DNA of 64,000 nucleotides, taken from assembly GCA_003427395.1 (NCBI GenBank), contig BFEA01000265.1, positions 497,544 through 561,543 of the forward strand. Direction: 5' to 3'. The translations under genes and the position numbers were made by a program. Under the pieces are notes generated by a model that did no database searches, had not been told where the DNA came from, and saw nothing but the letters and a program-made list of their open reading frames with translations. Origin of the DNA: Chara braunii (Eukaryota > Streptophyta > Charophyceae > Charales > Characeae). Within the stretch, counting starts at the first letter, position 1; every line of letters starts with the position of its first letter. This document shows positions 11,795-23,240 of the stretch, piece by piece.

Positions 11795-14331
11795 CATACA
11801 TGCAAGCGCACGTTGTGCGCTGATTTGCGGACCTCGGGCGCTCAAGCGCACCCCACCGGCGTGGCACACGACCTGGGCGGCGCACGAAGGCCTAGGAACA
11901 AAAAAAAAAAAAAAAAGAGGTCGGGCGTCGTTTTATCCCTAGGCCGCCCCCCCGAGCAAAACTGGTATTGGGGCCGAAAAAAAACAATTAGCGGGTTGCG
12001 CTCAAGTGAGGCCTGAAACGATTTCAAATTTCGTTTTGGGTTCGGGGGGGGCGTTTCCTATTTTTCGCAGGTCGATCTAGCAGGGCTTCGACATGCCGTT
12101 TACTCGTTGTTGCAGCTGCCTCCAGTCCACGCTGGGAAGCAGCGCCGTCAATCCCCGGCTATGAGCAGCGCCGACCTCCCCCTGCATTTGCATCATCACC
12201 GAGGCTAAGCTCTGGAGCGACCATCGCCGACTTTAACCCTCCTCCAAGGTGAGTTTTCACCAACCCTCCTGCCCTCCCTCGAACTCACCTCCTCCCCCTC
12301 CTCCTCCTCCATCTTCCCCTCCCTCCTCCTCCATCTCTCCTCCTCGTCTCGGTAGTGTCCTTTTTGTTTTTTTCCATAGTATCGGGTCTTGTACTGGAAG
12401 CTTTCATAGTATCTCGGGCTAGCTCCTGATCACCTCCTCGTCCCCTCCTCCATCTCTCCTCCTCCTCATCACTTTCTCCTTCACCTGTCCTCCTCATCCT
12501 CCTCCTTGTCAAGGTCTTATCATATTTTATTGTTTAAACTTCAATTTGTGTCGGTATCACATACTCTACCCTTACCGGTAGTCGTCCATCTTTCCTCGTG
12601 CTCCTCCTCCACACCTCCTCGTCCATCTTTCCTCTTCCATCTTTCCTCGTCCTCCTCCTCCGTCATTCCTCGTGAATCTTTCCTCCTCCATCTCTCCTCG
12701 TCCTCCTCCTCCATCCCTCCTCGTCCATATTTCCTCCTCCATCTCTCCATCTCTTCTCTGTTATCTCTTCATCTACTCTTCCGACCCCACCTCTCATCCT
12801 CCTTGTCACAGCCTCGTTACTTTTCCTTTTTTCTTTTTTTTTAACGAAAACTTTGAATTGCGAACTGTGATGGTATCTCGTCGTCCTCCTCCTCCTCCTG
12901 TCTCCTCGCCCTCCTCCTCCATCCCTCCTCGTCCATCTTTCCTCCATCTCTTCATCTCGCCTCCTCCACCTCTCATCCTCCTTGTCACCGCCTCGTCACC
13001 TTTTTTTTTTTTTTAATGGAATTATGGAAACTTTGAAGTTAAATCTGTGATGGTATCTCCTATTCGTCATTGTCCTCCTCCTCCTCCTCCATGTCTCTTC
13101 ATCCTTGTCCTACATCCCTCCTCGTCCATATTTCCTGTTCATCTCTCCATCTCTCAATCTCCCCTCCTTCACCTCTCATCCTCCTTGTCACGGCCTCGTC
13201 ATTTTTTTTTTTTTTTTTTTTTTTTTTTTGACACTTCGAAGTTCGAACTGTGATGGTATCTCGCCGTCCTCCTCCTGCTCCTCCTCCTTCATCCCTCCTC
13301 GTCCATCTTTCCTCCTCCATCTTTCCATCTCCTCCTCCACTTCTCATCCTTCTCATCACGGTTCTATCACTTTTTTCTTTGTTTTAATGGAAACTTCTAA
13401 GTTCGAACTGTGATGGTATCTCGTCCTCCTTATCGCGTTGTCGTTGTCGTCCTCCTTATCACGTCGTCGTCCTCCTCCATCTCTCCTCCTCCTCACCTCC
13501 TCCTTCTCATCCTCCTTCTTCATCCCTCCTTCTCCAGCTCCTCTTCTTCCTCCTCCATCTCGTCTCCACCTTGACACGCCCTCGTCACTTTGTTTCTTCT
13601 TTTTGCATGAAACTCTGAAAATCGAACTCCGATTGTATTTCCTCTTCCTCCTTCTTGTCACGTTGTCGTCGTCACTTCTTTTTCCATTGACATTTGGAAA
13701 AGCAATTGTTTCCGTTTGTGAAAGGCAGTCAATCGCTTTTTTTTCCCGTTTATGTTTTGCAAAAGCATTGAAGTGCTATTTTCGTGGATTTTTTGGGGGG
13801 GTAAGGGGCTACGAGGGGGTGGAATAAGGCTGATTTCATGGGGTTTCATGGGGTGAGAGGGCTAGGAGGGGAAGGGGGTGGGGGATATATTTCTCATAGT
13901 GGACGCAGGGCACGACTGAGTTCGTGGTTTCTCTTCTGCGTTTTTGTGTGCATTTCACGATGACGAGCCACATTTATGGTTCCGCTTTGATAAAGCGGCA
14001 TGGCCATAAAGACGGGGTCCATGAAGGAGGGGTTCAGGCAGGTGCTGATCCATATGGCAAGGGTGACTGATGGCGGCAACAGTCTTCCTAGTGTGTCGAG
14101 TGTCGGTAGGGATAAAGGAAACGTGATTGCTGCATCCACCTTGCACTCATTATTTAAAAAAAAAAAAAAAAAAAACAGATTTCGGACACGATATGGCCGC
14201 ACCTGACAGCATGTGGCCCCGTGCGCTTCTGTACGGTACGGGTACGAACTTGTACGGAGATTGGGGAGGTCTCGGACCGGACCTCGTACGGCGCACCGGA
14301 CAGTGCGTCGCGCTATGCACTTGCAAGTATG
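11795..14331. mobile_element. 2.5-kb hAT-like element carrying a minisatellite
   Basis: The terminal inverted repeats CATACATGCAAGCGCA and CATACTTGCAAGTGCA match at 14 of 16 positions. It is flanked by the 8-bp duplication GTCTGAAT (11787-11794 and 14332-14339). The other LTR reads GTTTGAATAAACTT with no insert. No transposase is recognisable, so it is non-autonomous. Nearly half its length is a CTC-rich tandem repeat. Confidence 0.8.
12520..13690 (+). repeat. CTC-rich minisatellite, five or six units of about 180-200 bases
   Basis: Each unit opens with a variant of AACTTTGAAGTTCGAACTGT and GATGGTATCTC, passes through (CCTCCT)n, CTCGTCCATCTTTCC, CTTGTCACGGCCTCGTCAC and a T run. Unit starts are near 12530, 12846, 13027, 13230, 13390 and 13612. 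Ser/Pro-rich and Arg/Glu-rich open frames on both strands are composition artefacts. Confidence 0.8.
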
Positions 14332-14889
14332 GTCTGAATAAACTTATGGCAAACTTCAGTCTCATCAAGTCTCTCCGTTCAACGATAAAGTCAGACAGAG
14401 TCCGACATTGAAAAACCTGAGCAGATACCCTTATAAGGGTTTCTGCTCCGACAACATTCCTAGACCCTATTGAACGACGCTCGTGGTTTACCATCAAAAT
14501 AAAAGGTTAGGATTCTTATGAACTTTCCATGTGAAAGCATGAAACAGAATACACAACAATTCCAACAGTCGTCTGGATCTAAGTCAAAACTTTTCTTCCA
14601 CCCGCAACCACTTAATAAATTTTTATCTTTTAGAAGGATACCAGAAACTCTCTGAGTAGTTCTAAAATGAATCCATTTGGTTGATACTATCATTTATCCA
14701 AAAAGGGCAGGATTAACCCTTTTGGGTCTTTCGAGTCAGGATTAACCCCCTGACGGGTCTTTCGAAACATACCAACCTCATGGAAATTGTTCAAACAAAA
14801 TCCGAATGACCCCAAAATATGTATCTTACTCAATATCACACCTTAACTAAATAATAATTCACGTCCCTGTTTTTTTATCCATATAAGTC

Positions 14890-15690
14890 CTTGAAGAGTG
14901 CACTGATCAAGACAGGTCTCCCTGTCGCAAGCAAACTCTTCAAAGGACAGTGAAGAACACTGATCCAGACAGATTTCGTTGTCGTAGACGAACTCCTCTA
15001 TTTTAGAAAAAGAACATTGATCAAGATGGTTACCTCGCGGTTGGTGAACTTTTCTCTCCATCATAAGAAAATGTCAATCAAGAGAAGTTTCTTTTCTACT
15101 CAAGTTGAGAACAAAACTCTAATCAAGACATGTTTCCCTTCTACTTCAAGTTGAGAACAGAACGTTGATCAAAACGGCCTTGTCGCAGACGAACCGCTCT
15201 CTCATAAGAAAATGTCGATCAAGACAGGTTTTTCTGCCACAGACAAGTTCCACTTTACTTCAAGTTGAGAACATAACTTTGATCAAGACAGGTTTCTCTG
15301 TCGAAGACAAATTGTTCTCTCTCAGAAGAAAATGTCGATCAAGACAGGTTTCCCTGCCGCAGACGAGTTCCTCTCTACTTCAACTTCTTAGAACACAACA
15401 CCGATCAAGACAGGTTGCCCTGCCTCAGACGAACTGCTCTCAATTAATCTTTGAAAAAGATTTGATCAAAACAAATTGCTCTGACACAAATATACCTTTC
15501 AAAGATCGAGGAGAACTCTGATCAAAACAGGTTTCCCCGGCGCAGACGGACTCTCCATTCCAATCTTGAACAAAAGGTTAATCAAGACGGGTTGCCCCGT
15601 TGCAGACCTACTCCTTAAATTTCATTTGATGACAAAAATGAAGGAGAACGTCATTTAAGACAGGTCACTCTGTCACTGACGAACTCCTTT
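14890..15690 (+). repeat. Tandem array in the retrotransposon interior, about 14 units of 50-65 bases
   Basis: The core GATCAAGACAGGTTTCCCTG is followed by (C/T)CGCAGACGAACTCC and a variable AACTTCAAGTTGAGAAC spacer. Units are diverged and unequal in length. It lies between the gag remnant and the 3' LTR of the minus-oriented element. Tandem repeats are known at the same relative position in other plant LTR retrotransposons. Confidence 0.8.
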
Positions 15691-15699
15691 ATTCATCTT

Positions 15700-16660
15700 A
15701 TATCATGCCAAATATTTTCGATCTTTTTGTGATATGCGCCAAGGAGTGGTGTAATCCTCTTTAAGATACCATCTCGACATCAAGCCCCGCTTTAAATTCG
15801 AGCCTCAACACATTCCCTCCAATTTCGATGTTGTGACCCTATCAATCGGCTAGTTAATCGAGTAGAACAACCCCACCTCCTACAACCGAGGTTAGTGAGA
15901 CCTTGACTACGAAGGTGAGATGACTCTGCTCGACACGAGGTTAGATCACTATTGTGACTACTTCTTCCCTTGTAAAGAACAGTAGTCGCCTTTTTTATAA
16001 GCAATGTCTTCATATGATCACAAGATCTTCCTCCCTTTCAATGATAGTGTAATCTATCTTCCTTAAACCACACATGATACAGAAGACAACATCCCGCTAT
16101 GGATCAGGAGCACAGCTCCGGTGCGGGCCTCACTACTACCTACAGAGCTCACAGTTTTATCACACAAATATCATGTCATGATAGGAAACAAGACCTCAGG
16201 CTATATATTATACATATCATATAGATAAAAAATGTACATCCAAAATCACATTCATAAGGCAAGCACGTCACCATCCCGGTCACGAGTTAGGTTGATCTAA
16301 AAAAAATATCACATATTTCTGCATTTGTCCACGATGACAAATACAACAACAAAATGTAATAATTTGAATCATGAGTCAGGACATGGATCAAAAATCATAT
16401 TTAATATGCTCTTGTAGACGTCTTAAACATTATTACATAAATAATGTAAGATATAATGAATTTCAATAACTTAAAGCAATATATTTATAGAATGGTCTCA
16501 CCCAAAATTTGTTTATGAGAGAACGGAAATATAAAAAGTCATGATCTCACATAAACTTACAAAGTTTCATAAAAAAACTCAAGCCAGGAATTAAACGACT
16601 TATTTTTTCGTCGACTTTCGCTCCCTTACATCGACTCAAAATATATCCGACTTAAGCACA
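15700..16660. other. Retrotransposon interior without recognised content
   Basis: Between the tandem array and the coding remnant. Only one short minus-strand open frame (15792-16013). No domain or RNA motif seen. Confidence 0.5.
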
Positions 16661-16664
16661 TTTT

Positions 16665-17906
16665 TTACACATAATGTTCTTTCAATACTCTTTCCCCCTC
16701 TTCGCTCGCTGCACTTGTCGACCCGGAGACCTTGGAAGACTCCTTCTCCTGAGTAACTAGCGTCGAGAGGTCATTTGAGCAAATTTTCGTACTTTTTTTA
16801 CTTAAAACGTGTTGATTTATCATTGGTTGTTTGCTTCCTTGCTTTTCTCGATGATGCTCATAACGTAAGTCTTTCTGAATATTTTTCACCATTCCTCTCA
16901 CTTCTGATAACATTGAAATGAGGGTTGAATCCCTCTTGCTTTTATTATTTGGACATTCCCCCTTAGACTGTAGCAAACGGAGTTGCAGACGAAGCACCTG
17001 ATCAAAGTTTCCATTGTTGAAATTCGAACGAATCCTCGTCCAATCTGACTTGTCGATAACCCCACGGATAAGCTCCAGCTGCTCTGCCTCAGACATTTCT
17101 GTTTTTCCGTTAAACCCTTTAACCGACGAGCAGTCCTTTCATAGTCAAGAAAAAAATTATATTTTATTACGTTTGCATCCCGCTTTACATTCTTCAAATC
17201 TTTTAATGTTATCGATTTATCCACGAGTTAAAACTTCTCTAACATGGCATCTCGAAACTCCAACCATTTTGATGCTTCGACTATTTTCTGGACTACATCC
17301 AAAATATTTTTTTTAACATATCTTAGACCTCGTTGCAACATTTACAATCATCCGATTTATTGACGGATGCAAGTTGCTCAAATTTCTTCAGAAAAGTGGA
17401 AACAAAGTTGTCATAAAAAAAATGGATTTTTATTTTTGGCAAACTTTTTCTCTCCGCATCTCGCTTCTCGAGGAGTTTAAATATTCTTTGGAGATTCAAT
17501 ATATCTCTATCTTGATGATCACCTTCGCTTCCACTTTCTGCTACCTTTTCTCCTGGTCATGACAGAAAACCAGGCGGAACGTGAGTCTAACTCTATAAAG
17601 TCTAATTTGATTCCTTAATCCTACTCCACATTCGTTCAAATATTACACCTTTAATACTCCTCTTATCCCCTTCAACCAAGATGATTGGGGAGTTCCTCCA
17701 GTCAAACCAATCTCCTTCCTCATTTCTACTAACAATATTTTTTTCAGCATCCAATCCAATGTGAAGCGTCTACAAAATTTTATACTATGATATTTTATAG
17801 CACAAGACACGCAATTCAAAGATTTATAATAATTTATAGTTCGCCTCCTCCTTTCCTTCCTGCTTATCTGTTTGCTTTGTATACGAGTTGGCGACTTAAT
17901 ATCCAA
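16665..17906 (-). pseudogene. Degenerate coding continuation of the giant-LTR interior
   Basis: Three frames in succession: 17906-17643 with a Cys-rich NCVSCAIKYHSIKFC that could be a decayed zinc knuckle, then 17224-16898, then 17096-16665 (143 codons; MSEAEQLELIRGVIDKSDW, then a Ser-rich basic end). The middle two overlap as if joined by a frameshift after RRLKG. I do not recognise pol domains anywhere between this and the 3' LTR. Confidence 0.4.
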
Positions 17907-17911
17907 AGCGG

Positions 17912-18436
17912 TCAGAGCATCTCACTGAAATCCACATGGTTTGATGCTTTCAACTCTTCTGTCCTGACGACTGTTCCTTGAACCCCGTGAACCAAGTTAC
18001 TCGCAACCCTTTCAGCCTTAGTAAGTTTATGATAATGTTTTAACTGATCGCGCTCGTTACTGTCATCACTACTGAAATTTCTTTGCTTTTTCTTCCCTTT
18101 TCTATCTCGGGTTCCGGGTGACTCATAAAACTTAGCAATCATCAGTCTCTCGAAATTGTTCCAACTTTTGGTTTCAGAGACCAACTTTGCTACATCGTCA
18201 CGCACGCCTATATGCACTCATGATATCACTCCCTTCAAAATCATTTGCTCACTCCACTCATAAGTAGCAGCCAATTACTTAAAAATTGAAAAAAAATGTA
18301 TAACATTATCTCCATTGAAAATCGAGACATCGATCTTAGGAGTTGTAGCCGCTCTTTCGTTTTTTTCTGCAAGCGTTTCAATTAACTTTTTGATTTTGTC
18401 CCAAAGACCGTTATTGAGTCCGCCATCTTTCGCCAT
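17912..18436 (-). pseudogene. gag-like N-terminal region of the giant-LTR element
   Basis: Starts with ATG at 18436 (MAKDGGLNNGLWDKIKKLIE), then shows a typical retrotransposon gag order: IDVSIFNGDN, FF.IF, LAATYEWSEQMILKGVIS, VRDDVAKLVSETKSWNNFER and a Lys-rich stretch. Two in-frame stops, one after FSIFK and one after GVIS, disable it. The frame ends at 17912. Gag proteins form the particle in which reverse transcription occurs. The orientation sets the strand of the whole element. Confidence 0.6.
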
Positions 18437-18783
18437 CTCGTTACGAGAAAATCAACCTGCAAGTGATAAGGCGTAAAGGTAAGAAGCCAAAATGATTTGC
18501 ATGGTCTACCAAATATCAACTTACAAAATCGTTGTCAAATTTTTCTACTGTTCCGTCGAGGTGAGTGGAAGATAATCAATTTATATATTGTTCTCTAAGG
18601 GAGTAGCGCTAATAAATGAAGATAGATCTAATTATTTTTTAAAGGTAGGTTTGATAACAAATCGTCATCATGCATGTTTTCAAAAGATGTTAGTTTGAAA
18701 TCAAAATAATTTACTAAAATACCCGAGTGTCATTCCGCTAGGGACAACGACAGTTTGTCGTTATCCCCGGTAAAAGGGTCACG

Positions 18784-21700
18784 TGTTGAGCGCATCGATT
18801 CCCGCCGTTTCGCAAAGTGTGGAAGCCCTCCCGACCATGTCATGCAAGAGTTAAACAATAAACAAAACAATTGAGACAACTTGGGGACGACGCATAAAAA
18901 ATCCCACGAGTCACCGAGACGACCGTGGTCGCGTATTCCGTTTGCCACTCTAGCTGGGTGCGTCAGTTGTACATCTCGCAGTCCCCTACGACAAGATAGG
19001 TGGGGCATAAGCTTTCTTCCTTAAGGGGCTGTCACCACCCTTATGGGTGTATCCCTACCAAGCTACTGACCCACGTGCGAGAGTTTTTCAATGCAATTGC
19101 AGAGGTGGGTCACCCGAGGGCGTTTACTCGCTCGTTGTAGAATAGGTACGTGCGATTAAAACGCCGATTAAACCAAGACTTCGACCTTTCCTTAGGGCGC
19201 TGATATGAAGTTGACGCCCGTCGACCAGGACGGTCTCTACCAACCGTGAAACCCACAAGTATCCTCGTCCCCTTAGACACCAATCAAAAAAAAATTATAT
19301 ATTTATCAAAATGAGTCACTGTAACCAACATGAATCTATATCCAATCTGAAATGATAACCGAAGGAATCAAAATCATCATTAGATACATCCTATAACATA
19401 AGATCAAAATAAAACTCGATCACCCTTGGTCGAACTCCACAAAAATCATTCGTTGCCAAAATCATTCATTTTATCATATCGCCGACCTAAGATTAGGCAC
19501 GCACAAACTTGTCTTAATACGTTCTCAATCTTTTTGAATGGTCGACTGCTTTGTGGATGATTTTTTATCAGGTGCATTGCTTGAAGTGTTACATGCCTCT
19601 CGTTTTAGGAATGGGCTGGGGTACTCCTCCTCCTCGCTTAAGCACAACACTCGGATCTCAAGACCATCGAAACGACAAAGTACCCCCCCGTAGAAACAGT
19701 CCACTCTGGGTCGATAACAGGGCCGGCTCCTAAAGCAACGAACCCCCGCCCCAGACGTTTCCTGAAGAAAGTGAATGAGTTTACTGCAAGTAGATTTTCA
19801 GTTGTTCCCATTCTCTCTTGCCTAAGGTAACTCAAACGAAAAGAGTTAGAAAAGATCAAGAATAAGAACCGTTTGCACAGATAAACAGTTATTAAGGATA
19901 AAAAGTTACGTTTGTTTGACCTTATCTGCTTTATTTGAATCGAAATCGTTTTACAATGCGCAAAAAGTCAACATTTTTCAAAACAACCAACCCTTCTTGG
20001 CATGCAGGCAGGCGAGAAGTAAAAAGAAAACTATCATCTTCTCTTTTCTCAAATAGGCATAATCAATCTCTTTCGCAAGCATCCTTCTACCTATGTCCAG
20101 AAAATCCAGCAACCCATACTCCCATCAGATTATACGTTTCACATGCGTGACCACACACGCTTTAGTCAACCTTTTTTTTCTGAACGTTCAAAACAAATAG
20201 GGCCAAGCAAAGTGTGGGTTCACACAGGTGTGAAAAGGAACCTGAGTCAATCAACTGACCTTGAGTGAAGTTGTGTCGAACGTGCCCATGCTCACTCAAG
20301 ACAGCCAAGAAATAATATACTTGTCGTCGAGAAAACTGCAGTCCCAAGGCAAGTCACAGGCCAACTGCTTGTCCCAATCTATTCCCAACTCGCAAGTCCC
20401 ACACGAGGTAGTCCCAGATCCTATGGCGGCAAGTCGCACGAGTCCCCCCAAATGAAATATTGGTTCCAAGACAGTCCCAGCTAGTTTCAAGCGGTCCCAC
20501 ATTTGTGCCAGTTACTCCCAAGTGGTCCACGTAAGTGTCCACTTGTACCAAGTGGTCTGCGTCAGTGCCAACTGGTACCGCGTGGTCCCAGGCAGCCCCT
20601 CACTTTTCCTTTCCTCTTCCAGATTATATCACTTACCAAAATAACCTCCTCTGGTTCTCACAAAAAAATAAATGACCAGCCTCTCCTCGCTGGCACCACC
20701 TGTCTTACTCACGCGTCCCACCAGTCCCACAGGTCCTACTTGGTCAATGTAAGATGTAACGTCTTTAACGACGCAAGAGAAAAATAACGTGTCGCCTCCT
20801 TACCGGTTCCCACCCCAAAATTGATATCGCCACTGACTTTGTTGTTGACCTCCTTGCACGTTAACACCTCCTTTCACCCTAGCACCACCTGGCGGCTTTA
20901 ATTTTATGAGCATAATGCTGCTAAAATTAGTGTCGTTGGTGCCGGAAATTTTCGACAGCACTTCTCCACAGTAGTGGGAATTCACCCTGTTGTAGGTGCG
21001 TCCTGCTGGTACCGTCGCCAGTAACTTTATCGTTCACCGCTTACCACTGGAAAAATTCGGCAGCACCTCCCCACGAATGTGGGGAAAGTGGCCTGCCACA
21101 GATCCTTTCCATCGGTAATGCTGGTGACGGCCTAACCATCCACTGCTTGCCGCTGTAAAATTTTGGCAACACTTTTCCACGAAAGTGGAAAAATGGCTAG
21201 CCAAAATTAATAAAATTTGGGCCCTAGGCCCAAATTTCAAAGTGCCACGTCGCCGTAATCCCACAACTTCCCTGGTTCAGTCCTGTTGGAACAGCACCAT
21301 CCAGAGGAGAGGGGAGCAAAGTGCTCCCTTCCTTAACTATGGCTGCCCAACTCCTCTTCTCGTGCTCCCCTGCAGACCTCCAGCCTCCTCCCACGTTGAC
21401 TCAGGCAGCCCCTCCAGCCGCTCAGCAGCACGCAAGCGTGCTCGTCACACACTGGCAGCAGTGCTTTGTGTGGCAGCTTGGGACAACTGCCTGTTTTATA
21501 GTGGCTGAGGAGGGTTGGACGTCACTCCAACCCCCAGGCAAAATTGCGGGCTCTCAGTGAGCCCTTAATCTGACCAAGATCAAGGGCTAATTGTGGTCGC
21601 ACCACAGCCACAACCTTAGTGAGGGCAGTTAAAGAAACTGCCCTCATTTTTTTTCTCTTTTCTTCTCCCGAGCTATCTCGGATTTTCACGAGGTAGCTGA

Positions 21701-23055
21701 GTTTTTGCCATTTTCAAAATTTTTTTTTTTTTTTTTTTCTGATAAAAGGTTGGAGAGATACCACCCCTTTCAGTTTGATGTATGTAAACCTTTTTTCCAG
21801 GGCAGATACATCGAGGAAAAGGTTGTACTTAACCTTTTTCCTTCATAACCCCTCCGATTTCAGGCTCCCTCTAAAAACGGGAACCTAACAGTTACCTCTT
21901 GCAACTTCTGCCAGAGGTAGCACCACGTGAGGACAAGTGTCCTCTCATAAATAAAGAAGAAACAAACAAAAAGAAAATAAAATTAAAACTAAGTCTAACT
22001 GCACGTGCCTGGTCATTCTCTCGGGTAGGTTCATGAAGTTGCATGCAACCCCCGCCCCCCGACCTTACTTTGCGCTCCTCTGAAAATGGGGAGGGCAGTT
22101 TTGGGGTTGGGGAAGGTAGGACTTCCCCTCCCAATTCCCTTGTTTTCTCCTTCTTCCTTCAACCTCCTGTTGGTTCGCGCACGTGCACCGTGAGCCGCGA
22201 GATCCAACATCTCGCGGCCTTAAATATTCGCTCTGAATGGAGTGGGGAGCCATTCTGCTCCCACGCAGCGGAAAAGGTTATTCTTTCCAACCTACAGGCA
22301 ACAACCTCGTTTCGTTTTGTTTTGTCTCCCCTCCTTTTTTTTTTTCTTTTTTTTTTTAATACAGTTTTTAGCTTATTTTGTTACAGCCTTTCCTCGTTTT
22401 CGCTGCTGGCCGTGCCTCAACGATCACGAACGGGGAAAGAGAAAACGAAAAAATCGATAAAAAAGAAATCTAAAAAAAAAAAAAAAAAAAAAAAAAACGA
22501 TCTAGGCAGATGCAGTCTGCCTATCCCCTTCCAAGGCAGGCCGCCGCATCACCCGACCAACTGGGTTTGGTCCATTAGGCCCGGCAATCCACCCCTTTCA
22601 TCGGGGGTTTGCCTTCGGACCCCTAATGTCCGTCTTTTAAAAACGACACGGCCCTCTGGTCGTGTAAGCCCTTCTCGCCGTTGCCGCATCCCTGACACGG
22701 CTAATTTTTTACCATTATTTATCCCTGAATCGCGCGGTTGCTAAGCCGCTCCACATCATTTTAAGTAAAATAGAAGTTAAAATTAATATTCTGATGACCG
22801 TACAACCCTGCGGCCTCGCTAGACGTGAACTGAGACCAGTCGTACTGCCACAATTGGATACGCCATTACGCTTGAATGTCGCACGCGTCCGGACTAGGAT
22901 TCATAAAAGTTTTAATGTCGGTCATATGTTATAGTTTGAATAAACTTCTGACAAACGTCAGTCTCATCAAGTCTCTCAGATGAACGAAAAAGTCGGACAA
23001 CGTTCGACATTGAAAAATCTGACCAAATACCGTTATAAGAGTTTCTGCTCCGACA
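18784..23055 (-). repeat. 5' LTR of the giant-LTR element, uninterrupted
   Basis: 4,272 bp from TGTTGAGCGC to GCTCCGACA. It serves as the empty-site reference for the three insertions in the partner LTR. It keeps the GGGCCCTAGGCCC palindrome (about 21210-21240) and long homopolymers (21719-21738, 22478-22496). The open frames in it have no domains and are not conserved in frame between the two LTRs. Confidence 0.8.
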
Positions 23056-23059
23056 GCGG

Positions 23060-23163
23060 GCGTATTGATTAAATGTGAGGACCTGTATATACGCACCTGG
23101 TCACCCGGTCTAAACTCAAGAGGTGAAGTGGTGAAAAAGGGGAAGAAGGAGCCACGACAGTGT
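23060..23163 (+). pseudogene. GIY-YIG nuclease domain, 3' part, beyond the LTR element
   Basis: After removal of the LTR element and one GCGG copy, the frame continues as GVLIKCEDLYIRTWSPGLNS. This has the acidic residue and the W.P.LN ending typical of the C-terminal GIY-YIG strand. It then enters a Lys-rich linker and a stop. The return of a recognisable domain ending across a 16.5-kb insertion is strong support for both calls. Confidence 0.65.
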
Positions 23164-23240
23164 GGGAAAGGAGAGGAAAAGAGGAAGAAATAGAGGCAAG
23201 GTAAGTAATAAAGGAGGAATTTTTTTTAATATCATAAAAG

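Larger units (their letters stand above)
6575..14453 (-). repeat. 3' LTR of the giant-LTR element, with three later insertions
   Basis: Colinear with 18784-23055 except for inserts at 10052-10497, 10842-11351 and 11795-14331. Without them it is about 4.4 kb. In the stretch 8100-8242 I count roughly 17 differences from the other LTR, so the insertion is not recent. Internal features are shared by both LTRs: a run of diverged GTCCCAAGTGG-type short repeats (8240-8530), about 2.5 units of a 103-base repeat with AAATT(T/C)GGCA(A/G)CA(C/T)T (8865-9110), and a near-perfect palindrome centred on GGGCCCTAGGCCC (9130-9162). Confidence 0.8.
6575..23055 (-). mobile_element. Giant-LTR retrotransposon, non-autonomous, minus orientation
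   Basis: Two long direct repeats bound a 4,330-bp interior (14454-18783). Both repeats start TGTYGAG and end CTCCGACA, the short inverted TG..CA ends of LTRs. The outer flanks share GCGG (6571-6574 and 23056-23059). A gag-like frame lies on the minus strand at the right end of the interior, so transcription runs right to left and the 18784-23055 copy is the 5' LTR. No reverse transcriptase, integrase or protease is recognisable, and I find no standard TGG-type primer-binding site after the 5' LTR. It is therefore a large non-autonomous element. It interrupts a GIY-YIG pseudogene. Confidence 0.8.

Noticed and set aside
12285-13661. Several overlapping Ser/Pro-rich and Arg/Glu-rich open frames on both strands
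   Set aside because: They are products of the CTC-rich minisatellite inside the hAT-like element; both strands and several frames are open at once.
14890-15690. CRISPR-like array
   Set aside because: Units are diverged, of unequal length and without constant repeat/unique spacer structure; the context is the interior of a eukaryotic LTR element.
22043-22744. 233-codon plus-strand frame in the 5' LTR
   Set aside because: It runs through A and T homopolymers, has no domain, and the corresponding frame in the partner LTR is not conserved.
6575-23055. Simple segmental tandem duplication instead of LTRs
   Set aside because: Homology stops sharply at TGT...ACA ends, outer flanks share GCGG, and removal restores a coding frame.
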